From Anthopleura xanthogrammica (lineage: Eukaryota > Cnidaria > Anthozoa > Actiniaria > Actiniidae), in assembly GCA_964019055.1 (NCBI GenBank), contig OZ025214.1:11049101-11113100 (forward strand): a stretch of 64,000 nt of DNA, written 5' to 3'. Under the pieces are notes generated by a model. It was given only the letters and a program-made list of their open reading frames with translations. It did not search any database and was not told the DNA's origin. Both the position numbers and the translations under genes were made by a program. This document shows positions 21,649 through 34,918 of this stretch, one piece after another. The first letter of the stretch is position 1. Each line of letters starts with the position of its first letter.

Positions 21649-21909
21649 TTATTGACCATAAAATTTACCTTCGTTCGAAGGAGCATCGCCTGGCCATGGA
21701 GGACCATTGCCTGATAGAGCATCGCCTAGAACAGCATCGCCTGGTAGAGCATCGCGGAGAGGGTCCACGCCTGGAGGACAATTGCCTGAAAGAGCATCGC
21801 ATGGAAGAGCATCGCCCGGAAGAGCATCGCGTGGAGAACCATCAAATGCTACTGATAGTCCTATTAACAATGCCACAACAACCAGACAAAGCATATGTTG
21901 AGAAGCCAT
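21649..21909 (-). CDS. Small secreted peptide with GDAxP repeats
   Basis: 86 residues from ATG at 21909. An apparent signal peptide (residues 1-21, hydrophobic LCLVVVALLIGLSVA) is followed by imperfect repeats of (R/G)DALPG / GDALSG and two cysteines. The repeats are also visible in the DNA as GCATCGCCTGG-type units. A GTAAAT after ...SNEG could be a splice donor, so more exons may follow at lower coordinates. It looks like a secreted repeat peptide or precursor. I do not recognise the family. Confidence 0.5.
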   Translation of the reverse strand: MASQHMLCLVVVALLIGLSVAFDGSPRDALPGDALPCDALSGNCPPGVDPLRDALPGDAVLGDALSGNGPPWPGDAPSNEGKFYGQ

Positions 21910-22417
21910 TGCTTAGTAGTGGAAATGTATCTACGGAAACAAGAATCCCACCATAAAATTGAAGAAATACGATAAAACTGAAATACAGAAATCTAGCACC
22001 ACCATTTCTACCTCTACCACTGCTCCAGTGATTTTAGTTAGAAGAAAGAATATATCAAATAGTTACGATGTTAATATTGAGCAATAGAGAACTATATACA
22101 AACTTAGAATATAGTCAAACTCTTTCAACCAATCAGCAATCAGAATTTAAGAGCACGTCTCTCTAAGAACAGACCACTGGCTCTCGGTTCCAACAATATA
22201 TTTCTCTTATGTTTTTACCATCGAAAGTTATATCTATGCTCACTACGGAACTGTGCTTAGAATCGTTTTAAATTGAATTTTCGAGTTGCTATTCGAATTT
22301 TTGTCAACCGACCCCAAATCAATCAAAAGACGCCGATTTTCGAACTCACCGAGGCCTAATTTCAAAGTCCGATTTCTCTTTTTTTCCTGCAAATGAAAGC
22401 TTATTTTTTTAGTTTAA

Positions 22418-23113
22418 ACTGAAGCTTAGTGCAACCTTTGACTAGAAACGGCAAACAAAATTGGAATGTGCAAATTACGGGGAAAATAAACCTAACTGAT
22501 CGAGACTACTGAACGCGTGACTTGTCGCGGGTTTTCTGTGGTGTAAAATGAGACCTGAACGGCCGTAATTCTTCATAAACCGGATAGACTTCAACGGCCG
22601 TAATCATTCTGTACCGGATAGCGGGTTAACATTCAAAAAAATAGTGTAACGCACTCATTTAGTAACAGTCAAGTTTCTTTCAGTCAAATTCGCTTATGAA
22701 CAAAATCAATACCAAACGACGTCCTAATAAATATACCTTACGGTAGGGCATCTTTACTTGACTGTTACTGTCGGAGTGCGTTACACTATTTTGAATCTTA
22801 ATTGGTAATCTGGTTACAGAACGATTACGGCCGTTGAGGTCTCATTTTACACCACATGAAACCCTCGATTTTTGTAGTAGACTTTTCCACAGTCCCCCGC
22901 TCGGCCGCTGCACTCTCACGCTGAGAGACTGTAACGGTAGAATGGTAGCGTTTCTCTGATTGGCTGATATATCTACTGTTCTATCTCCTCTTTTATTGGT
23001 TGACTAGTGAGTCACGCGTTCAGCAGTCTCGATCAGATAAGATTATTTTTCCCGTAATTTGCACATTCCAATTCTAGTCAGAGGTTGCACTAAGCTTCAT
23101 TTTAAACTAAAAC
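22418..23113. mobile_element. Nested MITE inside the 22.2-24.7 kb element
   Basis: GTTTAAACTGAAGCTTAGTGCAACC faces GGTTGCACTAAGCTTCATTTTAAAC. Inner arms include TGGAATGTGCAAATTACGGG and GTAACGCACTC, both with complements. Noncoding. Confidence 0.65.
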
Positions 23114-23442
23114 TAGACGCTCTTGGAGCGTTCACTGGGTTGCCTTTGCAAGTTTTCTAGAGCTCGATGATGAACATTCCAAGACTCGCCAAGCTAATCC
23201 CGCTTACTTATTTAGCGCAGGAGTTTTCCTTTCCTGTGGACTGAACAACCTGACTGACGACAGGTTTGATTGCGTTACTAACGCGTTTTAACGAGTATTA
23301 AGTTACTTGTTAACCTAGACTACCTTAAAGACTAGCATGTCTGATGAAATAACTGTATTTATTTCAGGATCGAAACTGCTCACTGCCAAATAATATTTTT
23401 TATATCAAAATGAAATTTTGGTTATAGAGCATTTTCACCCAC

Positions 23443-23760
23443 TCACAAAGTAGTCATATGGTTGTACCAAAGAAAATAAATGTTCTGCATTTTTTTTGTC
23501 CTGCTTGGTTCGCGTTCAAGTCTTACAGCATGGCAGTGTTCACATATTACACTATTAAGCTTATAGTAATTAAACTTTGAATAACTAGACCTCAAGTCAT
23601 TTACTGAGTCTTTATTATCACCACTATATACAGTTACAGATAAATGCATAGCTTCCTCAAAAATATCACAGTCACTGAATGTATTCTCGATCCAATCATC
23701 GATTGTTTGATATACAAAGGCACTGGTCAACAGTGTGAGTTGAACGAATGATATTGTGCC
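23443..23760 (-). CDS. Possible exon, unrecognised protein
   Basis: After TTTTAG on the minus strand, an open frame of about 105 residues begins at 23760. It has balanced composition (IDDWIENTF, CDIFEEAMHL, a CEHC pair). It may be an exon of a gene carried by the inverted-repeat element. Other ORFs nearby (23879-24169) did not join in a consistent reading frame, so no gene model is offered. Confidence 0.3.
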   Translation of the reverse strand, partial: GTISFVQLTLLTSAFVYQTIDDWIENTFSDCDIFEEAMHLSVTVYSGDNKDSVNDLRSSYSKFNYYKLNSVICEHCHAVRLEREPSRTKKMQNIYFLWYNHMTTL

Positions 23761-24660
23761 CTAAAACCTACAGCAATTCAATAGAATAATACCGATTATG
23801 ACTACATAAATAAACAACGATTTCACCTTGAGTTTCAGTGAATTTTCTGTGCTCTGACACATCCTGTCATCGATGCAACTATTCAACATGCCGTCTTGGC
23901 AGTTCACTTTCTCGTAGATCACAACTGATCTGCTCGTCTGACTTCAAGTTCTTGTGGTCAGCTTCAAAGTTTTGCTTGTCAATTGTTTTGTAGTTTGTCT
24001 CCGTATAGTTTCTATTTGAGATCTGGCAAGATCTAGATTGGCTAGTTTGGCTAGATAGTTCTAAGATTATCGTAGTTTGCTCATAGATTATCATAGTTCT
24101 CTCTGTACCTGGACCCGGTTGGGCCAACCCGTTCCAAAATCGCTCAATTATATCTCTATCTAAAGACAATGGTAGGCCACATGCCTACAGAAATAATACC
24201 TCGATCACAAAAACCCTAAGTAGTTCTTTATCGACGAAGGAATGATGCAATGATGCGACCGAGCAGACCGAGCAAAGACAAATACCTCATGCTCAATTTT
24301 ATCATGTGATTTATTCTGTCAACATGTATCCAATCATATTTGAGAAATAGACAAACCAAAACTCCATTGGACAGACGATTGCTATGGTTACGAGTTTTGT
24401 CCAATCATCGCGACGGGGAAAAAGAAAAAAAACGAACCTCATTTTAAGACTGGTTTGCCACCATAGCAATCCAGTAAAAAATAAGCTTTTATTTGAAGAA
24501 AAATCCGAGAAAACGGACTTTGAAAGTAGGCCTCGACGAGTTTGAAAATTGGCATCTTTTGACCAATTTGGGGTCGGTTGACAAAAATTATAATAGCTAC
24601 TCGAAAATTCAATTTAAAACGATTCTCAGTCCAGTTCTGTAGTGAAAATAGATAGCACTT

Positions 24661-25540
24661 TCACCGGGCTGAAGTTAGCCGTACATTCAGCGGCACATTC
24701 GACGCTCATACATCGCGAAATCGAAAGTAAACCTCACTCGAAAACCACCTAATATTGTGTAGAAAATTACCGGCTTCTTCCTGATTTCAATAATATTTGG
24801 CACAAATCGGTTGGAAGCTTCCGGCATGCCATAGCACTCGACACTTAAAATTTTAGAGCGTTCGCTCGAATTACGATATTCAATCCTTAATAACTCACCT
24901 CAAATGTATTCGATTCATCTAAAATTCAAAAACCAAATTGATATTGCTCTACTCTGCTCAGGGCATTAAAATTTCTATCTTGTATATTTGGAAATTTATC
25001 AGCCCGTCAATATGGAACATTTTAAAGTTTGAACCAAGTTCAACGATTAATAACTTGTCGTCCATTATTTCCCTCGCCCTCAAACCCACTTTTATACACG
25101 TTTTATACACAAACAATATAAAAATATGCTAAAAAGGAACCCGAAAGACCCGTTGTCTACTCATCGACACGTGAAACCCGACACAAATACGAATAGTATT
25201 TCCTCTAGCGCACTTCCACGCACAGAATTCGTACTTTCAAACTTTAATAACTTCTCTCGAATTCATCCGATTCCTCTCAAAATCATTCAACAACTGCTCC
25301 ACTGAGCCCAGGGCAGAGGGTTTACGAGTGTTATCTTTTATATTTAGAATTTTATCACCTCGTGAATTCCGAATTTTTTCAAGTTTGAACCAAGTTCAAG
25401 CATTAAAAACTTCTTTCAAATTTCTTCGATTCCTCTAAAAATCGTAAACCAAACTGATCTTACTCTATTAGGCCCAGGGCACAGGGTTTAACATTTCTAC
25501 CAGATATATTTGGAGCTTCCCTATGTTTGGGTTTAGATAT
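24661..25540. repeat. Three diverged tandem units of ~200-280 bp
   Basis: Stretches at about 24890-25130, 25240-25400 and 25400-25520 share TTCGATTC(A/C)TCTAAAA..., CCAAACTGAT...TCT and GCCCAGGGCA. No gene. Confidence 0.5.
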
Positions 25541-25599
25541 ATACCGGCAGTGGCATAGCGACAGAAGCAGACACGTAATTGTTTGGTAATTAGTTGGTA

Positions 25600-25638
25600 G
25601 AATAAGAATAAGAATAAGAATAAGAATAAGAATAAGAA
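25600..25638. repeat. (AATAAG)n microsatellite
   Basis: Six to seven uninterrupted AATAAG units. Confidence 0.9.
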
Positions 25639-26019
25639 ACATTTTTCTGCCCAGCCAATATCTACCACCACAACATCACTGAATTATATTATTATCATGA
25701 ATATCATGAACATAACATAAACAATGTCACTATAATTTCCTAGATAGGAAAATTATGCTTTCTTATAACGGAGATTGTCTACAAGTATCTCATCCGCAAA
25801 ACTGGTTTCTCTTTTATGCTTTATAATGACGTGTCCTTTAGTACGTTAAAAAACTCATTAATATTCAACGACCATTTTGTCCAATCCGATGCTCACTTTT
25901 GGTCACGAGGAAAACATTTTATACCGCATAAAGTACTTTTCAAATTTAAAGCCCGGGGAGGGATTTGAATTCGGGCCAAGGGAATAATGGGGTAGAATAG
26001 AAGAACAATGGAATGCAAA

Positions 26020-26075
26020 TGAACATGAAGCATTATATAATGGCACATGTGTCTTTATATAATGCTTCATGTCCT
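26020..26075. repeat. Hairpin (ACATGAAGCATTATATAA)
   Basis: ACATGAAGCATTATATAA and its complement, separated by about 15 bp. Confidence 0.8.
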
Positions 26076-26150
26076 TAGGCAGTACAAAAATGAAATATAA
26101 CAGGCATTGAATAATCATAACATTTATTTCGTGATTGCTTTGTTACTTAC

Positions 26151-26450
26151 TCAAATGAAAAGTACAATTGTTGAATACTTCCTGGACAAACTTAGTCAAC
26201 CAAAAGTTCAGGGTCTCTGCATTCATGTTGGCGATATTCGTTTCTAATGACTGTACTATTCCAATGTCAATTTCAAACGAACGCTGCTCTTTGGAAGAAT
26301 CTTTGTTGGCTCTACCAATTTGCCATTCGGAAAAGACTTTAACGGCCCACTTCGTAGAGGAACGTATGGACTTTGGGATGTGTTCTTTTCCAATGTGTTT
26401 TTTTCTTCTTCTTTAGACTTTGGTGGCCTAAACTGCCGCTTTGGAGGCAT
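26151..26450 (-). pseudogene. Captured exon: N-terminal domain of Crypton-derived/KIAA1958-like family
   Basis: From ATG at 26450 (MPPKRQFRPPKSKEEE), then a frame change in an A-rich run near 26393, then a block with IPKSIRSSTKWAVKVFSEW, and LNFWLTKFVQEV. The pattern (P-S-T, trp-rich helix F-x-x-W, LNxWLxKFVxEV) matches what I know of the domain before the recombinase-like DUF3504 in KIAA1958, ZMYM and QRICH1. The exon ends at a GTAAGT donor (26150-26145). A lone exon with a frameshift inside a TIR element suggests capture. Confidence 0.5.
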
Positions 26451-26695
26451 CTTGTTACTTATCCAAAAGCTAGTCCCGAAAGACTTCACATGCAAATGAA
26501 ATACTGAAAAAGTTCTGCACATTTGAATTTCTAATTTTATTCATCTATTATTACTGTAGGTCAATTCCCAAATGCAAACAACCCGCCTTTTTCTTTTGTT
26601 TTCTCGCATCAATACATGATAATTTCATCGATATTGGACAAAATGGTCGTTGAATATTAATGAGTTTCTTAAGCTATTCAATAAACTCGCAGCAC

Positions 26696-26758
26696 GTGTT
26701 TTATCAGGTATAAAATCCCTCGGGCTTCGCCCTCGGGATTTTATACCTGATAAAACAC
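26696..26758. repeat. 63-bp hairpin with 24-bp perfect arms
   Basis: GTGTTTTATCAGGTATAAAA continues to CCC and faces its exact complement across a TCGGGCTTCGCCCTCG centre. Confidence 0.9.
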
Positions 26759-27512
26759 TCCTGCTCGTTTATTAAACACTACTAATGCTCAGGCGTTTTT
26801 GAAATAAAAAATATATCTTTCCAAACTCTGAAGCTTTTTATTTTTTGGGTAAAATACTTTGCATCTTTGTATTTGTATGTACAATACAAATGGATATATT
26901 CTTATTCTGGTTTTGACCTCCAAAGAACTGTCTCGTTATTATTAACCACGAAGACTCGAGCTGCAATTTGTTATACAATATATTCGCATGCATGGCAAGC
27001 GTTTAACTTTTTCTTTTATTCGAAATATGAAAAAACGTATTGAATGCGAATATATATATTATATATATAACCTTTTCTTGAAGTTTGAACAAGATATTAT
27101 TTTATTCTTGCATTAAAGAATTTGTGCGGTTGTCCAATCCCACACTTTTTTGTGAGCTCACTCGTAAAAAAGATTGTTAGAATCATCGTCGTAACTCTGC
27201 GCTTCATGCCATTATCATTAATTATTCTTTTAAACATAAAAATAAGCATACATATAAGTGAAATATATTGAAATTTCTACCCCCGTTCTTTGGAAAAAGG
27301 CTTGAAATAAAGAAAGGCACAAGGGATGCACGAACTCTATCTAATTTTAAGCATCATCCACTGTAACCCATGTGTCAATATGTGAATAGCTTTAGTAAAT
27401 AACTTTGGCCGTTTTCTTCAAACGTTATCAATGTTCTGAGTCATCTCAGCAATACATAGGTACCTGGTTAGATTCGAAGTTCTTTGTCTTTCTTTTCTTC
27501 TCCAAATAAGAA
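26759..27512. other. AT-rich intergenic DNA
   Basis: No supported gene, RNA or repeat boundary; a TA run lies near 27050-27070. Confidence 0.4.
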
Positions 27513-28138
27513 CTGAATAGCTTCTTCTTGATTCATCATATTAAAGATGGCCCATCCCTATCTAGACGAATCTAATTGGCTGAGTAAAACGTTTCATTAT
27601 GATTGGCTGAATGGTTTCCACACATGTCTTCAGCTTGTATTTATATCTAAACGTTCAAAACCTATTACGACCTAAAATTATTCAAGAAATGACTAGACAA
27701 TAATTCAGTAAGAGCGTAAAGAAGACAGAGAAATTGAAAACATTACACAAACTGAACTGAACTTTTATCTAAGCAAATTCATAGTGGCTGCAAGAACAAA
27801 GACGTGGAAAGACTACAACCGGTACTGAGTTTGAGTCGCTACACAGGAAACGGCGATAAGTAAGCTCATTTTATGGAAAATGATAACACAGTGAGCCAAG
27901 AATCCACCTGAGTTTGTTTGCGTATATTCAGATTTATTAACAGTGTTCATATTTTTCTTGTTATTTTTTAGCAAGGTCAATTTCAATAATTATGAATCAC
28001 TTTAATATTTATAATTATTCTATTCATCACTGACAAGATGTTGTCGATGTTTGATAAATAATAAAAAGTTGAAGTTTATATATTTATCTTGGATATTTCA
28101 TTGCTATCTATACAATAAACAGAACTACATTAGATAGG

Positions 28139-28218
28139 CGCTTGGAGATACGAATTTTATCTTCTGGTGTTGATAATCTCTCACTCGTTTTTCGAAGATA
28201 AAATTCGTATCTCCGCGC
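28139..28218. repeat. Hairpin (GGAGATACGAATTTTATCTTC)
   Basis: A 20-21-bp arm with its complement about 35 bp downstream. Confidence 0.85.
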
Positions 28219-28234
28219 GCCCCTGTAATATCCT

Positions 28235-29330
28235 CTATTTAGATAGTATATATGCATATATTAGTAATAATGTAGTAGTTACATAGTATTTTAGGTGTTT
28301 AATATTATATTTATAAGTTAGATTTTAGCAGTTATTGTACTTATTATATTATCTTTATGTTTTGGCTATTATTTTTATTATTTGTTATTTTATTTCCTCA
28401 ATGCGCATTTGATCATATTATCGCATGGAATTTTTGCATTATTAAAAATAAATATTATCATTAGTATTGTACTTTCGCATCCAGTAAGGTTTTTCTTCTT
28501 TCTTATATAAAATAAATAGTTTTAAAAACACTTGCAAAGTGAATGCTGAATATTGAACTAGTAAATAAACCTTTTTCCAAAATGGCGGCTTCAAATTCAA
28601 ATGAGTTGCAGCTGGAGTCTCCGTCTCAAAAAGTTGGTTCAGTGTTTGGTAAGATATCTTTTTATTGAAAGCAGCTGAAAAGTACTGAATATTTTTACTG
28701 AAGAATACGTTAAAGAAAATAAGAGAATAATTCTTTATAATATTTAGATATTCTATAGTAGTTAGTTGATTTAACACTGAAGAAAGTTGTAAAATTCCAG
28801 GTGGAAATAATCTTATGCGTGTGAACATCAAAGTCTAGATAATTCAATTCATAAGACGATAACGTGGACTTTGCTGTACACCTATTTTTTTTTTTTTTTT
28901 TTTTTAATGTTTGTCGGAGTTAAAAGATAGTTAAAAAATGGTAGTTGACTCCAAGATATTATAGCTATTCTTGGTTTTTACAATGACCTGTCTCTTATGA
29001 GTTATCTCCTATTGCCTATTGTCTATCGCCTTTGGATCAGCCAACTTCTTTTTGAAATAGCTATAGGTGTATATATAATACTTACCTGAAGTATGAGGTT
29101 TGATTTTAGTTACACAAACGATAAACGACACAATAATAAAATGAATATAAATGTTTGATGCTCAGTCGAACATATTATGAAAGTAAATTTTATCAGCGTA
29201 ATTTAATTTCACACACAATAATAAATATCATAGTAAATGTTTACCAAAAATATTAAAAAAACTCTCGCAGGTTTTTTTTTTTTTTTTAATTTTCGCAGGT
29301 TTCATGACACCTTAGTTTTGCAGTCTTTTC
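28235..29330 (+). repeat. Direct repeat, unit 1 (partner 31360-32585)
   Basis: Shared in the same order: GTAGTAGTTACATAGTATTTTAGG; AGTTAGTTGATTTAACACTGAAGAA; ATCTTATGCG...; GATGCTCAGTCGAA. Diverged, noncoding, with a T-run near 28886-28906. Confidence 0.6.
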
Positions 29331-29892
29331 TCGAATTTTGTATCTTAAGTAAAACAGAAAACTAGAGTTAAGTATTTGGGATTGCTAACCTTAAAAAGTT
29401 AACCAGCAGGAGTGATGTACGCTGCATGGCTTCATAAATTATTTGCCTCCATTTTTTTCCATTTTCGCTTCCAGAATCCTAACTTAAGTTAAAGTTTGAT
29501 ATCACCGATTTTTTTCAAGTAAATTTTTAAAAATCATTTTTTTACGCTGATAAAATGTACTTCCCTAATATTTTCGAAGCTAGAAGCTTTTTACTCTGTT
29601 ATTAATTCTAGTAAGCCTAGCAAATTGTGTCACGTAGAAACCGAAGATGTGTGCAGTGGCACGTATGTCTCATTAGCACGTTATCTAACTCTCAAGCTTA
29701 TTTGCATGCAAATTGAAACTTTGATTATATGAAATCGTTTTGTTTGTTGTTATTCTTATCCATCGAAAACTATACCTAAAACATGCGATACGTTATATAT
29801 TGCTATAGCTTTTTAATCGAAAGACCTTAAAACTATTATGCCGCAAAAGGTTTTTCCACTTCTGCTATTTTCATAAACATGCGTGGTTTTTC

Positions 29893-30690
29893 ACACCATC
29901 GCCAGAAATTCCGAACGGACATGCGCAGTTAAAGTCATGATACTTATAAAATTCAGGGCTCAAATATGGTGGGAAAAGTATTGAGAAATTTCGATAAAGT
30001 AAAATATTTTAATTTTAACTGGATAAATAAGCCAGCCCGAACCTCAAATACAATAAAGTGTATTCGAACTTTCATTTGATCTCAATTTAATTCCGTTGGT
30101 GATAGTTTTCAGCTCGGTAATTACATTTTAATGCCAAGGACTATAATAGTCAGACATTACAGTGGATTATCATAAGAATACCTGAACCTGGTCTCACATC
30201 TTCGGCTCTCAGCTCAAAATAGTCAAACACTTTTTCCTTCCCGAACTTCCAATCGATTGAGGAAGTATGTCTTGAGCATTTCACGAAATTTCAGAAGAAA
30301 GAATTAAATTTTCGTCTCGGTTTTACGAGGTGAAGTTTAGCATTAACAGGGCTTCCATTTCTGCCTCCATCTTGAGATGTAACTTGACTTTGGAGTACAA
30401 GATGAAGCGCATTTTCACACTGAACTCTTCTAAAAGTTGTTTATTCCATTTATTCAATCTTGTTTAAAATCTTGGGTAAAATATCAACTGTGGAAGTGCT
30501 ATTTAATGCCAAAAAAAACCCTTTTTCTTGTCGAGACGCCATTATTATCGCAACGTTCCGGAAAGGTAAACATTCAATTGTCACATTCACAATAGCCCAA
30601 TCACAATCGAATCATATGAATAATGATGAATAATAAGCTCCGCCCAAAATGGTTCGGAATTTCTGGCGATGATAAAAAATGAAATGAAAT
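29893..30690. mobile_element. Probable MITE with CGCCAGAAATTCCGAAC ends
   Basis: ATCGCCAGAAATTCCGAAC near 29900 faces GTTCGGAATTTCTGGCGAT near 30655-30673. No ORF. Confidence 0.5.
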
Positions 30691-31359
30691 AAAAGGTAGC
30701 GAATGATTATTTTGATTGACGGAAGCAAAAACCAAAGTTAAATTGCTACCTGTTTATGAAACTAGCAGTAAAAGCACGGAAAAAATAAGTGAATACGGAT
30801 ATTTTTGCCCAACCATACTCAATGTAAGATAACAGAAGCATGATGGATTGCTGTGAAAGAGCATGCGTTACTTGACCAAGCCTCTAGGCTGAACGCCCGC
30901 TGTCTGGGTGTATAATAAATGCAATATATATATTTTTAAACTTAGTAAGGTTAATGGAACTTCTAGAAAGAAGAATACAACCTGGAGATATGTTGAAACT
31001 CTTCAGCCAATCACAATGAAACGTTTTACTTAACCAATTAGATTCGTCTAGACGGGGGATGGGCGCAGTGGTCACCTTAATATGATGTATCAAGAAGAAG
31101 CCTTGACAATTTTTGCTGACAATTGTTTTTCAAGTGAGCTCAAAAAAAAACACGAGTAACATTGGACGACTGAACAAATCCTTGTTTGAAAGAATGAAAT
31201 AATATGGTGTTAAAAATTTAAGAAATGGCTATATATATTCAACATTTAGATTTAATACAACTACTGAGTTAAATATAAGATACCTGTGTTTTTCAGATGT
31301 TCAATTTAATTTCAATATACGATATATAAGATCATTTTAAATAATATATTATATTTAAG

Positions 31360-32585
31360 GGGTTTTAGATAGTTTATATGCATATATTTATGTAGTAGTT
31401 ACATAGTATTTTAGGTTTTTGCAATTGCTTTAGACTTCAACGGGTCTTACTCTCAGTACTGAATATTTTACGCACAGAACACGAAACTGGAGTATTGCCA
31501 GATGATCTGTAAAGAAAAGCAGAGAATAATTATTTATATCTAGATACTGCTATAATAGTTAGTTGATTTAACACTGAAGAAGATTGTAAAATTCAGAGGG
31601 AAAATAATCTTATGCGGGTGAACATCAAAGTCTAGATAATTCATAAGACAATACCGCGTGGGCGTTGCAATACACCTATTTCAAAAAGAAAAAAACAAAT
31701 GTCAGAGCCAAAAGAGATAGACAATAGGCGATAGGCGGTAGCTCACTCTAAGAAAGAAAGGAATTATGGAATTATAAGTCTAAACACCAATAATAGAGTT
31801 TTTATTAATGTTTTCGTCGACTACAAACAACACTAAATATATCAGTCAACACTAACCTCGATGTTCAGTTGAATTGACGAGAATTCCAGTACGAAACACA
31901 AGTTTTTCTAGCTATTCTTGGTTTTTACAATGAATTGTCTCCTATGGCTTACCCTCTATCGCCTATTATCTATCGCCTTTAGCTCAGACAACCTTTTTTT
32001 GAAATAGGTGTATACATAATACTTAACTGAGGTATGAGTTTTGATGTCTTTTAAAATGACACAAACGATAAACGGCCAAATAATCAAATGATTATAAAGG
32101 TTCGATGCTCAGTCGAAAACATTAGGAAAGTGAATTTTATCAGCGTAAGAAATTTATTTCGCTGGAAAAAAAATGGTGATATCAAAATTAAGGTGAATTT
32201 AGGAATTTGGAAGCGAGCATGGAAAAAATGGATTGAAATTCCGCCATGCCAATGTTTTGCCATACCTTAGTTTCGAAAAATTGGTTCGACATTATATAAA
32301 AGCGATAGTCAGGCAATATCAGTATTTATTGCAGTAGTACATCAAGCTGATCTGAAAAAATAATAATAGCCAATCAGAATCGAGAAAATTTTCAAAACTG
32401 AGGGGTCATCCTTAGTAGCTCTGCGACTCGGGAAATAGTTTTTGTATTATTATTTTAATTTCCCACTCAACAATAAATATCATAGTAAATGTATACGAAA
32501 TATTAAAAAAACTCTCCTGACAATTTAATTTCATCTAAGATATAAAGTTTAATAAGTCAATTTTCGCAGGTTTTATAACACCTCA
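31360..32585 (+). repeat. Direct repeat, unit 2 (partner 28235-29330)
   Basis: See unit 1. Contains two short segments (about 31715 and 31955) resembling TATCGCCTATTGTCTATCGCC. No gene. Confidence 0.6.
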
Positions 32586-33231
32586 GAGGGATGGTGGTAT
32601 GATTGTTGGCAATAGACCCCTAATATAACCTCATGACGTGAACATGACGTGAACATGACGTTTAATACCTAAACTACCACAATCTTTTTAGAAATCTCGA
32701 TTGTATTCAAATGTTCAAAACTCCTATAAGAATACCATGACCATATTTAGCTTTTATTGACTGGGATCGAGGAAGCCAGTGTGTTTTGTGGTCCCGAGAC
32801 GACGATGTTTCCCGAGGCGTAACAGAGTGTCAAGGAAAACAACACAATTATTTGATTTTTTTGATTCTGTGACTTTAAAAACTTAGAAGAACTCTTACGT
32901 TTCCTCTCGCCCAATCAGAGTACGAGAAAAATGGACTTTGACAGTTGGCATGGTATATAACAATGGGACAATAACAGGACGTTTGGAGGGCATATTGTTT
33001 ATTTGTGGCCCGAGTAAAATCAATTTTGCGCCGGAGCGCAGCGAGGGTGCAGACGATACTACTAGGGCCACAAATAAACAATGTATACTAGGGCTTAAGC
33101 ACTACAACATATATTTGATTATATTAAGTAAAGAGTGTTTAATTAAAGTATTGCAAGCCATGATTTTATTTTGTTTGTGTGAGTCACTTTTAAAATATTT
33201 CATTGAATTTATTATCTAGGTACTTTAATAT
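32586..33231. repeat. AT-rich DNA with MITE-like fragment (shared with ~57150-57740)
   Basis: The TTTGTGGCCC...GGGCCACAAATAAAC inverted pair (33003-33080) and GCCCAATCAGAGTACGAGAA (32910) both recur at 57190-57240 and 57690. Confidence 0.55.
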
Positions 33232-34572
33232 ATAAAAGCGGAGCTCCCATAAATAGTATATTTAATGCTAAAAACGTGACAATTGTGTGACGCGGCATAA
33301 TGCTGGTTATAGCGTTACCACTTCGTTTGAATCCAGGAGGAAAAACTAAAAGAAAAACCATTATTTTAAGCCTTCAAAAGCATTAGAAAACTTTTCAATT
33401 TGAAGAATAATAACTATAGATTGTAGAACATATGAATACATGTATATAACAAAGGATTTGATTCAGCAAATCTTAGTAATCAAAGTTGTAAGTTTTTTAG
33501 GTGGAAAGTGAACTACACTGAAAATTGTCGAAAAATATTACTGATAAGCTTAAGCTTACATTCACTTGAATTTCACATGCAAAAGAGACATTCATTAATG
33601 CAAGATAATAATTTTCTTTGTTAGTAAGTTGGTCTTTGAAAAGTTTTTTTTTCAGATTTATTCTTAACTTTATTATCGAGCGAAATACCTTACAAAAACA
33701 TAAGCTTGTCCATAAAAAAAAACAAGCTCATCATTTTTGCGATTGTGTAATAGTAATAGCTGGAAAAGCCCGATAAATAGCAAATATTTGGTGTGATATG
33801 TATTCCATTTTCATATTTCATTCAACATTAAGATAAATTATCTATAAAAATGTCAAAATATACATATGATTATGAAACTGGAATCTTGTTTTGACTTCGC
33901 GTGAGGTTCGCTGGCCGTCAAATATATTTTTTTCAAAGAACCAAGTCTTTTTACTAAGTCTTAGCCTTTTTTCTTGAAATGGGATCAAAAACAAAAAAAT
34001 CAAAGCTTCAAATATCGCTTTTTTGGTTCACAAGTAATGAAGAAAAAGATGATAAAAATCTAGAATGCAGTAAAAACGACAAACTATCCAAGTTTTTCTG
34101 ACAATGTTTGCAAAACCAATGTCCTTCGTTGGCTTGTCTGAGAGTTTCTCCAGCTAGTTTACACATTTCTTGTCGATTTTTTACGAAATATTAGTTAAAA
34201 TTAATGAATTTATCTTCTATGAAGTGTTTTCTACGAAACTGAAATATCATTCTTGCAGTATAATCAGGTTTTTCTGGTCTACAGGCCACTTTTTCTCTCA
34301 CTGAAGTTTCAGTCACGAAACTTCATCGCAAGATTAAGAATCTTCCCTCGCTTTCCCTCGTTAAATCTTCTTTCACTAGTCGCTAAAGTCGAAAAATTGT
34401 TTTGGTTCGCTTTGAGACAGACATGACTTCGATTAAACGTATTTTTCGCATTGCAAAAATAAGAAAAAATACTTCTTGATCCATCTTTGACTACATTATT
34501 GCAATTTTTCTGTGCATTTGTGATTAAGCAAAGCGCGCGGGAACCCTGAGCAAAGTGGTACACAGACGGACG

Positions 34573-34622
34573 TATGTATGTATGTATGTATGTATGTATG
34601 TATGTATGTATATATGTATGCA
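34573..34622. repeat. (GTAT)n microsatellite
   Basis: About eleven units, slightly interrupted; precedes the (GTCT)n run. Confidence 0.9.
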
Positions 34623-34846
<224 letters not shown>

Positions 34847-34918
34847 TGTACTCGATTTTTTCTTAAGTATGGTGCTCCGCTCGCGCGGGCCTTGGGCCCG
34901 CGCGGGAGCTCCGCTATA

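Larger units (their letters stand above)
22230..24660. mobile_element. 2.4-kb inverted-repeat element with a nested MITE
   Basis: About 200 bp at the left (CACTACGGAACTG... CCGACCCCAAAT...) matches the reverse complement of about 24460-24660 with moderate divergence. A second palindromic unit is nested near 22418-23113. A possible minus-strand coding segment lies at 23443-23760. Confidence 0.65.
25849..26675. mobile_element. TIR element carrying a captured exon
   Basis: AAACTCATTAATATTCAACG...TTTGTCCAAT at the left faces its complement near 26630-26675, about 38 bp. Inside is a minus-strand coding exon (26151-26450) and a short hairpin (about 26020-26075). Confidence 0.6.
27513..31095. mobile_element. 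3.6-kb inverted-repeat element
   Basis: About 110 bp at the left (CTTCTTGATTCATCATATTAA ... GACGAATCTAATTGGCTG) matches the reverse complement at about 30985-31095 with moderate divergence. No transposase is recognisable inside; several smaller inverted repeats are nested. Confidence 0.55.
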
